Assembly: GCA_024638915.1 (NCBI GenBank) | Contig: JAHEJJ010000001.1 | Location: forward strand, 186,001 to 250,000 | DNA: 64,000 nucleotides | Source: Robiginitalea sp. | GTDB taxonomy: Bacteria; Bacteroidota; Bacteroidia; Flavobacteriales; Flavobacteriaceae | Reading direction: 5' to 3' | Part shown: piece by piece, positions 28,220 to 37,039 of the stretch | How the letters are laid out: each line of letters begins with the position of its first letter | Numbering within the stretch: the first letter of the stretch is position 1 | Position numbers and translations under genes: made by a program | The notes under the pieces: generated by a model | What the model was told of the DNA's origin: nothing | The model's database searches: none | Seen by the model: the letters and a program-made list of their open reading frames with translations, nothing else

Positions 28220-29326
28220 ATGACCGAGACAAGAAATAATTGGACCCGAGAAGAAATCCTGGAGATCTACAATCAACCTTTGATGGATTTGCTATATAAA
28301 GCGGCCAGCGTTCATCGTGAAAATCATGATCCAAATACGGTTCAGGTATCAACCCTGATATCCATAAAAACAGGTGGATGCCCTGAAGATTGCGGGTATT
28401 GCCCCCAGGCAGCACGATACCATACCGATATTGAGGGAAATGATCTGATGTCGGTTCAACAAGTCAAGGCACAGGCATTAAGGGCCAAATCCAGCGGTAG
28501 TTCGAGGGTTTGTATGGGCGCCGCCTGGCGCAATGTTAAAGACGGTCCAGAATTTGAGAGTGTTTTGGAAATGGTACGAACCATCAATAAGCTCGAGATG
28601 GAGGTGTGCTGTACCCTAGGGATGTTGACCGAAAACCAGGCCAAACGGTTGGCGGAAGCTGGACTGTATGCTTACAACCACAACCTTGATACCTCTGAAG
28701 ACTACTATAAGGATGTGATCTCCACCCGATCCTATGAAGATAGGCTGACCACAATCGATAACGTAAGAAAAAGCAATGTAACCGTATGCAGCGGGGGGAT
28801 CATTGGTATGGGTGAAAATCCTGAAGACCGGGCAGGGATGCTGGTAGCGCTGTCTACATTAAATCCTCAGCCTGAATCGGTGCCCATCAATGCACTTGTA
28901 GCTGTTGAAGGAACTCCGATGGAGGACATGAAACCAGTTTCGATATGGGAGATGGTTCGTATGGTGGCCACTACCCGAATAGTTATGCCTTTAACTCAGG
29001 TACGCCTCTCGGCCGGGAGAACTCAGATGAGCCGCGAGGGGCAGGCGCTCTGTTTTTTTGCAGGAGCCAACTCGATCTTTGCGGGCGATAAACTTCTCAC
29101 GACTCCCAACCCGGATATGGATGAAGACCTTGAGATGTTCAGGGAATTGGGACTTAATCCACAGAAGGCCTTTGCTAAATCGCCTCAGCCTTCGAGCATA
29201 GCGGCAGAAGATTCGGTACTGGCACCGAACGGGGAAAAACCCGGATGGTCAAGACCTGGCCACAAGATCGAGAGGAATGAATCTTTAAGGACCAAAGGCA
29301 AATCAATCTCGGAAAGCCTCGACTAG
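28220..29326 (+). CDS. bioB: Biotin synthase
   Basis: Radical SAM enzyme that inserts sulfur into dethiobiotin to form biotin. The length is 368 residues. The [4Fe-4S] cluster Cys triad is C54-x3-C58-x2-C61 in 'TGGCPEDCGYCPQAARY'. The [2Fe-2S] ligands are expected in 'SSRVCMGAAWR', 'EVCCTLGMLT' and the Arg of 'VRLSAGRTQM'. 'YNHNLDTSEDYY' is conserved. The C-terminal tail of about 50 residues after 'KAFAKSPQPS' is longer than in E. coli BioB and polar. It closes the biotin gene region. Confidence 0.98.
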   Translation: MTETRNNWTREEILEIYNQPLMDLLYKAASVHRENHDPNTVQVSTLISIKTGGCPEDCGYCPQAARYHTDIEGNDLMSVQQVKAQALRAKSSGSSRVCMGAAWRNVKDGPEFESVLEMVRTINKLEMEVCCTLGMLTENQAKRLAEAGLYAYNHNLDTSEDYYKDVISTRSYEDRLTTIDNVRKSNVTVCSGGIIGMGENPEDRAGMLVALSTLNPQPESVPINALVAVEGTPMEDMKPVSIWEMVRMVATTRIVMPLTQVRLSAGRTQMSREGQALCFFAGANSIFAGDKLLTTPNPDMDEDLEMFRELGLNPQKAFAKSPQPSSIAAEDSVLAPNGEKPGWSRPGHKIERNESLRTKGKSISESLD

Positions 29327-29345
29327 TCTTGTTCACAGAGTTTTA

Positions 29346-29353
29346 TATCTTTG
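29346..29353 (+). promoter_or_regulatory. -7 box for the cupin-like gene
   Basis: TATCTTTG, an exact TAnnTTTG match, 23 bases before the TTG start of the JmjC/cupin gene. A TTG at 29329-29331 is too close (14 bases) to be a standard -33 element. Confidence 0.55.
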
Positions 29354-29376
29354 CCTTCTCTTAAAAACTATCGGTT

Positions 29377-30240
29377 TTGAATCTAAAAGAAGTTCCAAGA
29401 CTGTCCACGATCAGCGCCGAAGCTTTTCTTAACGGGTATTTTAACCCACAAATACCTGTCGTAATCGAAGGGGCTACCAGTCGATGGCCGGCCTATACTA
29501 AATGGAACTTTGACTATATAAAACGGGTTGCGGGCGACAAGATCGTTCCGCTTTATGACGACAGACCGGTAGACTATCGAGAAGGCTTCAATGAGCCTCA
29601 TGCCAGGATGAAGATGTCGGACTACATCGAGCTGCTGCAAAAGGAACCTACCAACTACAGAATTTTTCTTTGGAACATACTCAGGGAAATTCCGGAGCTC
29701 CGCGAAGATTTCGATTACCCGGACTTTGGCCTTAAGTTGATGAAAGGCTTGCCTATGCTATTTTTTGGGGGTTCAGGTTCTTCTACTTTTATGCACTACG
29801 ATATCGATCTGGCCAATATTTTCCACTTCCATTTTGAAGGCGAGAAGGAATGTGTGCTTTTTTCCCAGGCGCAGAATAAGTTCATGTACAAAATACCCCA
29901 TTCCTTAATTTCTCATGAGGGCATCGATTTTTCTGATCCCGATTTTGAAAAGTGGCCCGCCTTAAGGTATTTGGAAGGCTATAGGGCAAGATTGAAACAC
30001 GGGGAGATGATCTATATCCCTGAGGGATACTGGCATTACATGAGATACCTTACCCCTGGCTTTTCTATGAGTTTGAGGGCGGTGGCAAGAACACCAGCCA
30101 ACCTGGGCAAAGCCATTTATAATATTGCCATTATGCGCTATTACGATATGACAATGCGTAAATTAAGAGGAAGGAAGTGGATCGACCGGAAAAATCAAAA
30201 GGCCATAGAACGCACACACAGATTTCTGCCAGGCTCCTAG
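29377..30240 (+). CDS. Cupin-8/JmjC-type Fe(II)/2-oxoglutarate oxygenase-like protein
   Basis: A 287-residue protein of the cupin-like (JmjC-related) group. The metal-binding facial triad can be placed as His140 and Asp142 in 'STFMHYDIDLAN' and His220 in 'YIPEGYWHYM'. The N-terminal 'PVVIEGATSRWPAYTKWNFDY' is typical of FIH-like hydroxylases. Such enzymes hydroxylate proteins or RNA, but the target here cannot be predicted. The start is TTG, since an in-frame stop lies 15 bases upstream. It follows bioB with its own promoter, so a link to biotin is not implied. Confidence 0.85.
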   Translation: MNLKEVPRLSTISAEAFLNGYFNPQIPVVIEGATSRWPAYTKWNFDYIKRVAGDKIVPLYDDRPVDYREGFNEPHARMKMSDYIELLQKEPTNYRIFLWNILREIPELREDFDYPDFGLKLMKGLPMLFFGGSGSSTFMHYDIDLANIFHFHFEGEKECVLFSQAQNKFMYKIPHSLISHEGIDFSDPDFEKWPALRYLEGYRARLKHGEMIYIPEGYWHYMRYLTPGFSMSLRAVARTPANLGKAIYNIAIMRYYDMTMRKLRGRKWIDRKNQKAIERTHRFLPGS

Positions 30241-30345
30241 TATCGCAAATCGTATTTCCTCGAATCGGGTATTTAAAAGTAGCGTATTTACCTTTTTACT
30301 ATTGGATTTATCGTTATGTTTATGACTTAATTTATTTGCGGCTTC

Positions 30346-31509
30346 ATGCAGTTAGTTCCTGTATCTTCTAAAAAAGACCGTAAGGAATTCGTCAGGTTCC
30401 CGGTAAGGCTTTACAAGGATGCCAAACATTGGATCAGACCTATAGATAAGGAAATTGAAGATGTATTTGATCCGGCTAAGAACAAGAGTTTTCGAAGCGG
30501 CGAGTGTCAAAGGTGGCTCTTGAGGTCGAATAACGAAGTTATAGGCAGGATTGCTGCCTTTATTATAGAGAAGAAAACCAAACAAATGCCGGAACGCTCT
30601 TCCGGTATTGGTTTTTTCGAATGTATCAATGACCAGCAAGCAGCCAATATGCTTTTCAATGCAGGAAAACAATGGCTGGAAAAACGAGGTTCAACCTATA
30701 TGGATGGGCCCATAAATTTTGGTCGGCGGGATCGATGGTGGGGACTGCTCACCAAAGGATATGAGCTGGAACCCAATTACCAATGCAACTACAACCATCC
30801 CTATTATCAAGAACTTTATGAGAATTACGGTTTTAAAATATATTTTGAGCAATACACCTTTGTAAGGGTCATTAAAGATCCAGTACATCCACGACTGGTT
30901 TATAAATCCGAAATGGTGGCCAAAGACCCGGATTACACGCTGACACATTTTAAAATGAGTGATTTCGATCGGTTCGCCAAAGATATTATAGAGGTGTATA
31001 ATAAAGCCTGGGTGAACCATGAAGGGGTTACCACCATTTCCCTTGAACAAGGGAAAGCCATTATGAAACGACTTAAATCAGTTATGGTGGAAAAGTTTAT
31101 ATGGCTGGCCTACTACAAAAATAAACCAGCGGCTATTTTTGTCAATATTCCTGAAGTGAATCAAGTTCTGAAGTACGTAAACGGAAAATTAAACCTGCTC
31201 GGCAAGTTGAAATTTCTTTGGTATAAGTCGAGGATTAAACATCGTAAAGTGCTGGGAATTATTTTCGGTGTAGCGCCTGAACACCAGGGGAAAGGAGTAG
31301 ACGGGGCCATTATAGTTGCTTTTGCCAATGAAGCCAGTCAGAATCATCCGCAGTATGAAACCATTGAGATGCACGGGATAGGGGATTTTAACAGGAAAAT
31401 GATCTTGGTGGTAAAACAGGTGGGAGGTGATGTAAAAAAGGTACATACCACATACAGATACCTGTTCGATCGAACACAGGTTTTTGAGCGTATGAAGACA
31501 ATAGGTTAA
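30346..31509 (+). CDS. GNAT-fold N-acyltransferase-like protein
   Basis: A 387-residue soluble protein of a family often left as hypothetical. The C-terminal half has an acetyl-CoA-binding-like motif in 'IIFGVAPEHQGKGVDGAIIV' (Q-x-K-G pattern of GNAT motif A), followed by 'YETIEMHGIGDFNRKM'. The N-terminal half ('RFPVRLYKDAKHWIRPIDKE', 'GRRDRWWGLLTKGYEL') is a conserved second domain, so the protein may be a tandem GNAT. The substrate is unknown. It converges on the fatty-acid hydroxylase gene with nine bases between stops. Confidence 0.78.
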   Translation: MQLVPVSSKKDRKEFVRFPVRLYKDAKHWIRPIDKEIEDVFDPAKNKSFRSGECQRWLLRSNNEVIGRIAAFIIEKKTKQMPERSSGIGFFECINDQQAANMLFNAGKQWLEKRGSTYMDGPINFGRRDRWWGLLTKGYELEPNYQCNYNHPYYQELYENYGFKIYFEQYTFVRVIKDPVHPRLVYKSEMVAKDPDYTLTHFKMSDFDRFAKDIIEVYNKAWVNHEGVTTISLEQGKAIMKRLKSVMVEKFIWLAYYKNKPAAIFVNIPEVNQVLKYVNGKLNLLGKLKFLWYKSRIKHRKVLGIIFGVAPEHQGKGVDGAIIVAFANEASQNHPQYETIEMHGIGDFNRKMILVVKQVGGDVKKVHTTYRYLFDRTQVFERMKTIG

Positions 31510-31518
31510 GGCCGATTC

Positions 31519-32175
31519 CTAAACCAATTCCTTGCTTTTATCTTTTTTGGCTGGTGGCATTGTCCCGAAGACATGATCCCAAAGCGTATTGGATACTCCA
31601 AAAGCTTTATCAGGATAGCGGTAATGGTGCAAACTGTGGTGTTGCCAGATATTTTTGAATCTTTTTGGAGGACGCATCACATGGGTGGCCCTGTGGACAA
31701 AAGAGTACACCAGATATCCGCTAAAAAATCCAGGAAAGAATCCGAAAGTCAGATCGGAAATCCCCATGAGCCAGAAAACTCCATAGAAAATGACAAATAG
31801 GATAGATGCCATGATAAGGCCGGGAACAGGAGGCATCAACAGCCGTTCTTCATCCCTTGGGTACTGGTGATGAGACCCGTGCATGATAAAATGAAAACGT
31901 TGAGACCACTTTGCTTCTGTGACCCAGTGAAAAACAAATCGGTGTAACATATACTCCGCAAAAGTCCAGAAGAACACACCAATTACAAAAAGCCCTGCCA
32001 CAGTTAGCGGAGAAAGGCCAATTTTTATAATCGCCAATGAAATCAACGCTATAATGGTAATCCCATAAACGATGATATTCTGAATAGGATTGGTCTTGGT
32101 GAGGCTTTCCAAAAATGGATTTTTAAAAATCTGCGCCTGTCCGTGTTGAAACTCTGTCGTCACTTTCGGTTTCAT
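31519..32175 (-). CDS. Fatty-acid 2-hydroxylase-like membrane di-iron enzyme
   Basis: A 218-residue integral membrane protein of the sterol desaturase/fatty acid hydroxylase superfamily. Four hydrophobic segments are visible. The His clusters that bind two irons are 'HRFVFHW', 'FHFIMHGSHHQYPRD', 'HRATH' and 'HSLHHYRYPD'. The spacing and the 'RLLMPPVPG' block after the second cluster resemble eukaryotic FA2H/Scs7 alpha-hydroxylases rather than carotenoid or sterol enzymes. A role in 2-hydroxy fatty acids of flavobacterial sphingolipid-like or sulfonolipids is plausible but inferred. A full promoter lies upstream. Confidence 0.85.
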   Translation of the reverse strand: MKPKVTTEFQHGQAQIFKNPFLESLTKTNPIQNIIVYGITIIALISLAIIKIGLSPLTVAGLFVIGVFFWTFAEYMLHRFVFHWVTEAKWSQRFHFIMHGSHHQYPRDEERLLMPPVPGLIMASILFVIFYGVFWLMGISDLTFGFFPGFFSGYLVYSFVHRATHVMRPPKRFKNIWQHHSLHHYRYPDKAFGVSNTLWDHVFGTMPPAKKDKSKELV

Positions 32176-32201
32176 TACTAAAGATTTTTTATTTCGAGAT
32201 G

Positions 32202-32231
32202 CAAATTTACAAAATACTTCACTAAAATCAA
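32202..32231 (-). promoter_or_regulatory. Full promoter for the fatty-acid hydroxylase
   Basis: On the minus strand TTG (plus 32229-32231), a 19-base spacer and TAAATTTG (plus 32202-32209) match the Bacteroidota consensus. The -7 box is 26 bases upstream of the start codon. Confidence 0.7.
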
Positions 32232-32276
32232 CTGATCACGCATATATCAGACAGATTACCGGCTATTTATTTAGAA

Positions 32277-32771
32277 TTATTTGTGCTTCCCAACACCAGC
32301 CAAAGCGAAAGCCTTGTCATAAACCAATTGATGTTCCCAACCCCTGTATAGAAGATAATCCACCAGTTTTCGCTTTTTTTTAGCAAGATCATTTTCCGAT
32401 GAAAGCGCTGCCCATCTTTTTTCAGCCAGTAGGTGGAAGACCCTTAGATAATCATTCGGCCCTAATTCCTCAAGGCCTCTTCTAATATTGTATTTGCTGA
32501 TATTTCTTTTAGCCAGTTCGTTTTTAATTCTCTGTTTACCCCACTTTTTATTGTTGAATTTACCTCGCGCAAATTCTCTTGAAAACCGTGTTTCGTTTAA
32601 AAAATCGTTCTCTATAAGGTGCACCACGATCCGATCGATAGACTCTGGGATCATATGCAGGGCTTTTAATTTATTAATCACCTCCTGATGGCATCGCTCC
32701 TGATAGGCGCAGTAATGCTCCAGTGTTTTAATGGCTTCATCGAGCGTATAGGCTTTATAATTCAATCCCAT
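32277..32771 (-). CDS. recX: Regulatory protein RecX
   Basis: A 164-residue all-helical protein that modulates RecA filament activity. RecX repeats are recognisable: 'KTLEHYCAYQERCHQEVINK', 'LIENDFLNETRFSREFARGK', 'KKWGKQRIKNELAKRNISKY' and 'LVDYLLYRGWEHQLVYDK'. The length is normal. recA is not in the window. It lies 43 bases downstream of the glycoside hydrolase gene on the same strand and may share its transcript. No exact -7 box was found between them. Confidence 0.93.
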   Translation of the reverse strand: MGLNYKAYTLDEAIKTLEHYCAYQERCHQEVINKLKALHMIPESIDRIVVHLIENDFLNETRFSREFARGKFNNKKWGKQRIKNELAKRNISKYNIRRGLEELGPNDYLRVFHLLAEKRWAALSSENDLAKKKRKLVDYLLYRGWEHQLVYDKAFALAGVGKHK

Positions 32772-32814
32772 ATTTTAGGATGTAGTATTTTTGGTCATTC
32801 ATATCCCAGTATTC

Positions 32815-35217
32815 TTATTTCCCGTACAGGATCTCAATGGTTAGCTCGAGGTTCTGGGTGCGATAGATCCATCGGCTATCCACTTCAGTTACAACCACGT
32901 CTCCTTCGATAACCCGGATTGTACTATTATCAGATTTAGGTAGCCGGATCTCGAGCGTCCAGTCTGTTTGGCTCTGGGTTGCTTTTATTCTGCTGGATTC
33001 TGTTGAATTCGAGTAGTACACTGAAACCTCGTTATCGGCAATCTTGACCTTTTCAAGGCTCGCTTCATTCCATGTTTCGGGCATTAAAGGATCGACCACG
33101 ACCAATTTATCAGCTGCATGGGGTTGAATACCAAAAAACTGCTGTACTATAGGAACGGCATAACTGTATATATTCCATGCCTGGGTCATCATGCCATAAT
33201 CCGGTGATACCTCATACATACTGCCCGGGAAAGCATAACTAAATGTTCGGGTCATTCTTTGGAGATATTCGAGGGCCCTATCGGGTCGCCCGTAATTATT
33301 TTCCGAAATGGCTTGTACCCCTGTGGGAAGGGTCATCACAGCTCCGGTATAGGAAAAAACTTTGCTTCCCTTGAAGGATCCGTCATCTGAACCTGCGGAT
33401 TCGTCCCGGTCGATTCCGGTAACGAATACACCAAAAGGACTCACGAAACGCTCTGCTGTATTTAATGCCTTAATAGCTTTCTCTCTATCTGCGATTTGCA
33501 TCTCCATTGGGGTATTGACCACCCAATTGTGATGAAGTACAAAAGGACGTGCTTCGGTCGACGGGTTTTGTCGTATGGTATTCCTGGTTTCTTCAAGTTC
33601 TTCAATGGCCCAGGGCTTATTCAAGGTATCAGCCCTTAGAATTGCATCTTCGATCAAATGCAAAGCCTGTTCATCAGTTCCGATAAAATCGGCATAGGAA
33701 GCAAATTCTTCGGACCAGAATTCCTGATTAATATGTTCCTTTAAAGACGCCGCTATAGTTTTGTATTCCTTCGCCAGATCCTCTTCTCCGAGAACGATCG
33801 CGACCCTTGATGCATCTTCAAATGCCCTCTGGGTATAAGATGCCACGTCTATCATCTCGCTGTCCAGACCGTGAATTTCCATCATTCCAAAACCGTCCGG
33901 GAAAAGATTTTTATTCGAATCCTTCTCATCGAGCAGCCATTTTAAACCTTTTTTAATGGTAGGAAAATAGGCTTCAAGAAATTCCCGTTGTCCATTCCAT
34001 CGATAAATTTCCCAAATCAGAGATGCGAACTGTGGTGTTTCATTGATGTTACCCTCATTAAAAACCGCCCCATTTGTAGACATCTCGTGTATTATCTTCC
34101 CATTACCGTTTACGGCATTGGAGACGCTGTCCAGAAGTTTGATCGTCTTGTAAACAATTTCTGCTTGGCCGATGGCCATATAGCCCCTGAGTGAATATTC
34201 ACTGTCTACGCCAAACCACCAGGGATAATCAGGAATTCCTGCCGAGATGGCGGTTCCTATTCCAGGCACCTCTCTCACGAGCCAGTCACAATTGTATTTA
34301 AGCCATTCAAATGTTTGCTCCAATTCTTTGTCGGGAATACTGAGTTTGGAATACCCTGCCAGTGTGGTCAGACGGTCTTTTTTCTCCTTCAGTAATGCAG
34401 CGTAATTTTCACGGATGTCGCGATAGGTCTTTTCAGCATCTTCTGATGAAGTCACAGAACCGGTTATCACCAGGTTGATGATTTCCTGCTCTCCAGGGAG
34501 CAGGCTAAAGCTGCTGCTTATCTTATTCGATATACCTCTTCCTGAAAGCTCATTAAGGCTCTCACCAGAATTGACAACATCCTTGTCCACGCCATATATC
34601 AATTGCCAATCGCTTTTTGTGTCTGTTACCCGCCATGCATTCAAAACTTTGTCCCATTCGGCCCTGTCCTGACCATCCTCCATCTGAGTGCGCTCACCCA
34701 ACCAGACAGGCATTAGGTCTGCATGACCGGTTATTTCAAACTGTAGGTCATATGGTTTGCTGTCATTGTTTTTAATCACATATTGTACAAAAAGCCCTTC
34801 CCGGTTATCGGGAACAAATTGCCAGCGTTCCGCTGTTATATCGGACGATAGAAAATCAAAATAATGTACATTGGCGGAAGGAAAATTTACAAAGGATTGG
34901 GCACCTTTTAAGGGGAGCAATTGATCGCCGTAACTCAAAACGGCATCGAAACCGTCCATAAGCTTTATCGGGTGTAACCAAACACCGCCCATTTCGCCCT
35001 TTACATGCCAGCCAAGCTCGGGAAAACTTCCATCCTGGTGGCCAACCATATAAACACGGTTTCCTGCCGTCACATAGGGCGAATTGATATATTCTTCTCT
35101 GCCTTCGATTGCAGGACTGTCCTGAAGAATACCATCGATGGTTACAATCTGATTGGTTTGGGAGCAACCAAAGGAGAACAAGACAAGAATGCCGGAAAAC
35201 AAGAATTTAGATTTCAT
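32815..35217 (-). CDS. Lipoprotein glycoside hydrolase, glycogen-debranching (six-hairpin) type
   Basis: An 800-residue exported lipoprotein; lipobox 'LFSFGC' with Cys18. An N-terminal beta-sandwich domain (about 40-290) precedes an (alpha/alpha)6 barrel (about 300-700) like the C-terminal domain of glycogen debranching/amylo-alpha-1,6-glucosidase proteins: 'IPDYPWWFGVDSEYSLRGYM', 'IHEMSTNGAVFNEGNINETP' and 'GIDRDESAGSDDG'. A short beta domain ends the protein. Acidic residues in 'WWFGVDSEY' are candidate catalytic groups. An alpha-glucan or related oligosaccharide is the likely substrate, but other six-hairpin specificities are possible. The anchor indicates action in the periplasm or on the surface, unlike cytosolic debranching enzymes. 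Confidence 0.85.
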   Translation of the reverse strand: MKSKFLFSGILVLFSFGCSQTNQIVTIDGILQDSPAIEGREEYINSPYVTAGNRVYMVGHQDGSFPELGWHVKGEMGGVWLHPIKLMDGFDAVLSYGDQLLPLKGAQSFVNFPSANVHYFDFLSSDITAERWQFVPDNREGLFVQYVIKNNDSKPYDLQFEITGHADLMPVWLGERTQMEDGQDRAEWDKVLNAWRVTDTKSDWQLIYGVDKDVVNSGESLNELSGRGISNKISSSFSLLPGEQEIINLVITGSVTSSEDAEKTYRDIRENYAALLKEKKDRLTTLAGYSKLSIPDKELEQTFEWLKYNCDWLVREVPGIGTAISAGIPDYPWWFGVDSEYSLRGYMAIGQAEIVYKTIKLLDSVSNAVNGNGKIIHEMSTNGAVFNEGNINETPQFASLIWEIYRWNGQREFLEAYFPTIKKGLKWLLDEKDSNKNLFPDGFGMMEIHGLDSEMIDVASYTQRAFEDASRVAIVLGEEDLAKEYKTIAASLKEHINQEFWSEEFASYADFIGTDEQALHLIEDAILRADTLNKPWAIEELEETRNTIRQNPSTEARPFVLHHNWVVNTPMEMQIADREKAIKALNTAERFVSPFGVFVTGIDRDESAGSDDGSFKGSKVFSYTGAVMTLPTGVQAISENNYGRPDRALEYLQRMTRTFSYAFPGSMYEVSPDYGMMTQAWNIYSYAVPIVQQFFGIQPHAADKLVVVDPLMPETWNEASLEKVKIADNEVSVYYSNSTESSRIKATQSQTDWTLEIRLPKSDNSTIRVIEGDVVVTEVDSRWIYRTQNLELTIEILYGK

Positions 35218-35313
35218 AAAGGACTATTGAATTAGCAAGCCTCCTAATCGGATAACATTTAAGATAGCAATAAATATCGATTTAAATTAGATCCGAAAAC
35301 ATGTATAAATACA

Positions 35314-35345
35314 ATAAAAAAAGCGACTCCATTACTGAAGTCGCT
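35314..35345 (-). terminator. Rho-independent terminator after the RNase G gene
   Basis: AGCGACT and AGTCGCT form a perfect 7-bp stem. On the minus strand the hairpin is followed by a run of seven T residues, just after the stop of the Rne/Rng gene. Confidence 0.85.
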
Positions 35346-35349
35346 CGTT

Positions 35350-36897
35350 TTAATTTATGGTTTTACCGTGCTTGTCTTTAAAACGGTATTCTAGATATCT
35401 GTACGCGTCCCTGGGCTGGATCTTAATCCATTTCTTATGTTCCATAAACCATTTGGAACGGATAGAAGGGAATCCTTTTGTAAGATATGCCGAGATAAAG
35501 GGATGTGCATTTAGGACAATTCCTTTGTCTTTCTGCGATCCTTTGAGAATCTTCTCAAGTTCCACATTGATCTTTTCGATAAGAACGATTGGAGCTTCAA
35601 CCTCATTGGCCTTTCCACTCGGATCTTCCTCGGTGGTCTTGATGTTGACCTCAGGTCTAACCCTTTGCCTTGTGATCTGTACAAGTCCAAATTTGCTGGG
35701 TGGAAGTATCTTGTGCTTGGCACGGTCGTCTTTCATTTCCTCTCTGAGGTGGTCGAAGAGTTTTCTTCTGTGCTCAGCACGCACCATATCGATAAAATCT
35801 ACTACTATAATACCTCCCATATCGCGCAAACGAAGTTGCCTTGCAATTTCAGAGGCAGCGAGAAGATTTACTTCTAATGCTGTGTCTTCTTGATTTTTAG
35901 CTTTATTAGAGCGGTTACCGCTGTTGACATCGATAACGTGCAACGCTTCGGTATGCTCAATAACCAAATAAGCACCCTTGCTCATTGAGGCCGTGCGGCC
36001 GAACGAGGTTTTTATTTGTCTTTCGATCCCAAATTTTTCAAAAAGAGGGACCTTGGAGCTGTGCATTTTTACAATGGATTCCTTATCAGGGGCGATTTCG
36101 TGTACGTAATCTTTGATCTGGTTATAAAGTGTCTCATCGTCCACATATATACCGGTAAATGTTTCATTGAATACATCTCTTAGTATTGAAGATGCCCTGT
36201 TCAATTCAACCAGCACCTTGGACGGTGTAGGCGCTTTATACAATTTTTTACACATTGCTGACCATTTAACCAGCAAGTTTTGCAGATCTTTATCTAACTC
36301 TGCTACTTTTTTGCCTTCTGCAACTGTCCTGATAATTACGCCAAAACCTTTTGGTTTAATGCTCTTGACAAGGCGTTTTAGCCTGTCCTTTTCTTCTTTG
36401 CTTCCGATCTTCTGTGATACGGAGACACGATCTGAAAACGGCACCATTACCAGGTAACGTCCGGCAATGGAAAGTTCTGAACTTATACGTGGACCTTTGG
36501 TAGAAATTGGTTCTTTTACAATTTGCACTAAAAGAGACTGATTAGCTTTGATAACATCTTTGATGCTACCATGCTTGTCAATATCTTTTTCAAAAGGAAA
36601 GTTTTTCAAGGTGTAATCCCTGAGTTTTCCTGTGCTTACTCTTCTGATGAACTTTAACATGCTCGATAATTGCGGTCCGAGATCGTGGTAGTGTAAAAAG
36701 GCATCCTTTTCATAACCAACATTTACGAAAGCCGCATTGAGCCCTGTTACGGGTTTCCGGACTTTGGCGATCAGAATGTCGCCAACGTTGAAATTATTAT
36801 CGTTTTCATCCCGGTGAAGTTCAATGAGTTTTCCCTCTTTCAATAAGGCAAAATCGACGGCGTTAGAATCAGATCTTACGATTAATTCTCTATTCAC
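35350..36897 (-). CDS. rng: Rne/Rng family ribonuclease G
   Basis: A 515-residue single-strand-specific endoribonuclease for rRNA maturation and mRNA decay. An S1 RNA-binding domain is at about 35-130 ('VGDILIAKVRKPVTGLNAAF', 'KDAFLHYHDLG'). The catalytic Mg ligands are the Asp residues in 'LHVIDVNSGNRS' and 'GGIIVVDFIDM'. After 'ITRQRVRPE' the zinc-link C-P-x-C of E. coli RNase E is missing; this stretch reads 'VNIKTTEEDPSGK'. There is no long disordered C-terminal scaffold. GTG is preferred as start because 'MNRELIVRS' aligns with relatives; a TTG three codons upstream is possible. A hairpin precedes the start. Confidence 0.95.
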   Translation of the reverse strand: MNRELIVRSDSNAVDFALLKEGKLIELHRDENDNNFNVGDILIAKVRKPVTGLNAAFVNVGYEKDAFLHYHDLGPQLSSMLKFIRRVSTGKLRDYTLKNFPFEKDIDKHGSIKDVIKANQSLLVQIVKEPISTKGPRISSELSIAGRYLVMVPFSDRVSVSQKIGSKEEKDRLKRLVKSIKPKGFGVIIRTVAEGKKVAELDKDLQNLLVKWSAMCKKLYKAPTPSKVLVELNRASSILRDVFNETFTGIYVDDETLYNQIKDYVHEIAPDKESIVKMHSSKVPLFEKFGIERQIKTSFGRTASMSKGAYLVIEHTEALHVIDVNSGNRSNKAKNQEDTALEVNLLAASEIARQLRLRDMGGIIVVDFIDMVRAEHRRKLFDHLREEMKDDRAKHKILPPSKFGLVQITRQRVRPEVNIKTTEEDPSGKANEVEAPIVLIEKINVELEKILKGSQKDKGIVLNAHPFISAYLTKGFPSIRSKWFMEHKKWIKIQPRDAYRYLEYRFKDKHGKTIN

Positions 36898-36911
36898 CTG
36901 ATTCAATTTTG

Positions 36912-36930
36912 ATCCCGCGTAACACGGGAT
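36912..36930 (-). promoter_or_regulatory. Hairpin in the RNase G leader
   Basis: ATCCCG and CGGGAT form a perfect 6-bp stem with a 7-base loop, 14 bases upstream of the GTG start of rng. It has no T tract, so it is not a terminator. It may affect translation or be cleaved for autoregulation, as known for the E. coli rne leader. Confidence 0.45.
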
Positions 36931-37012
36931 AGATTAAACATTTGTTGTTACAGGTTGTATAAACCCGCCGAAATCCTGTTAGGAATTTCTATTTCAATGA
37001 ACGTATAAAACG

Positions 37013-37039
37013 AAAAAGTAGTTATGGCAACTACTTTTT
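37013..37039 (-). terminator. Terminator overlapping the 3' end of the small basic-protein gene
   Basis: An 11-bp perfect stem, AAAAAGTAGTT with AACTACTTTTT, and a 5-base loop. On the minus strand it ends in TTTTT. The ascending arm contains the last Lys codons and the TAG stop of the 29-residue gene. Confidence 0.75.

Noticed and set aside
32815-35217. Cytosolic glycogen-debranching enzyme partnered with the GT5-like gene
   Set aside because: The protein has a lipobox signal peptide, and the two genes are 20 kb apart; a shared glycogen pathway is not supported.
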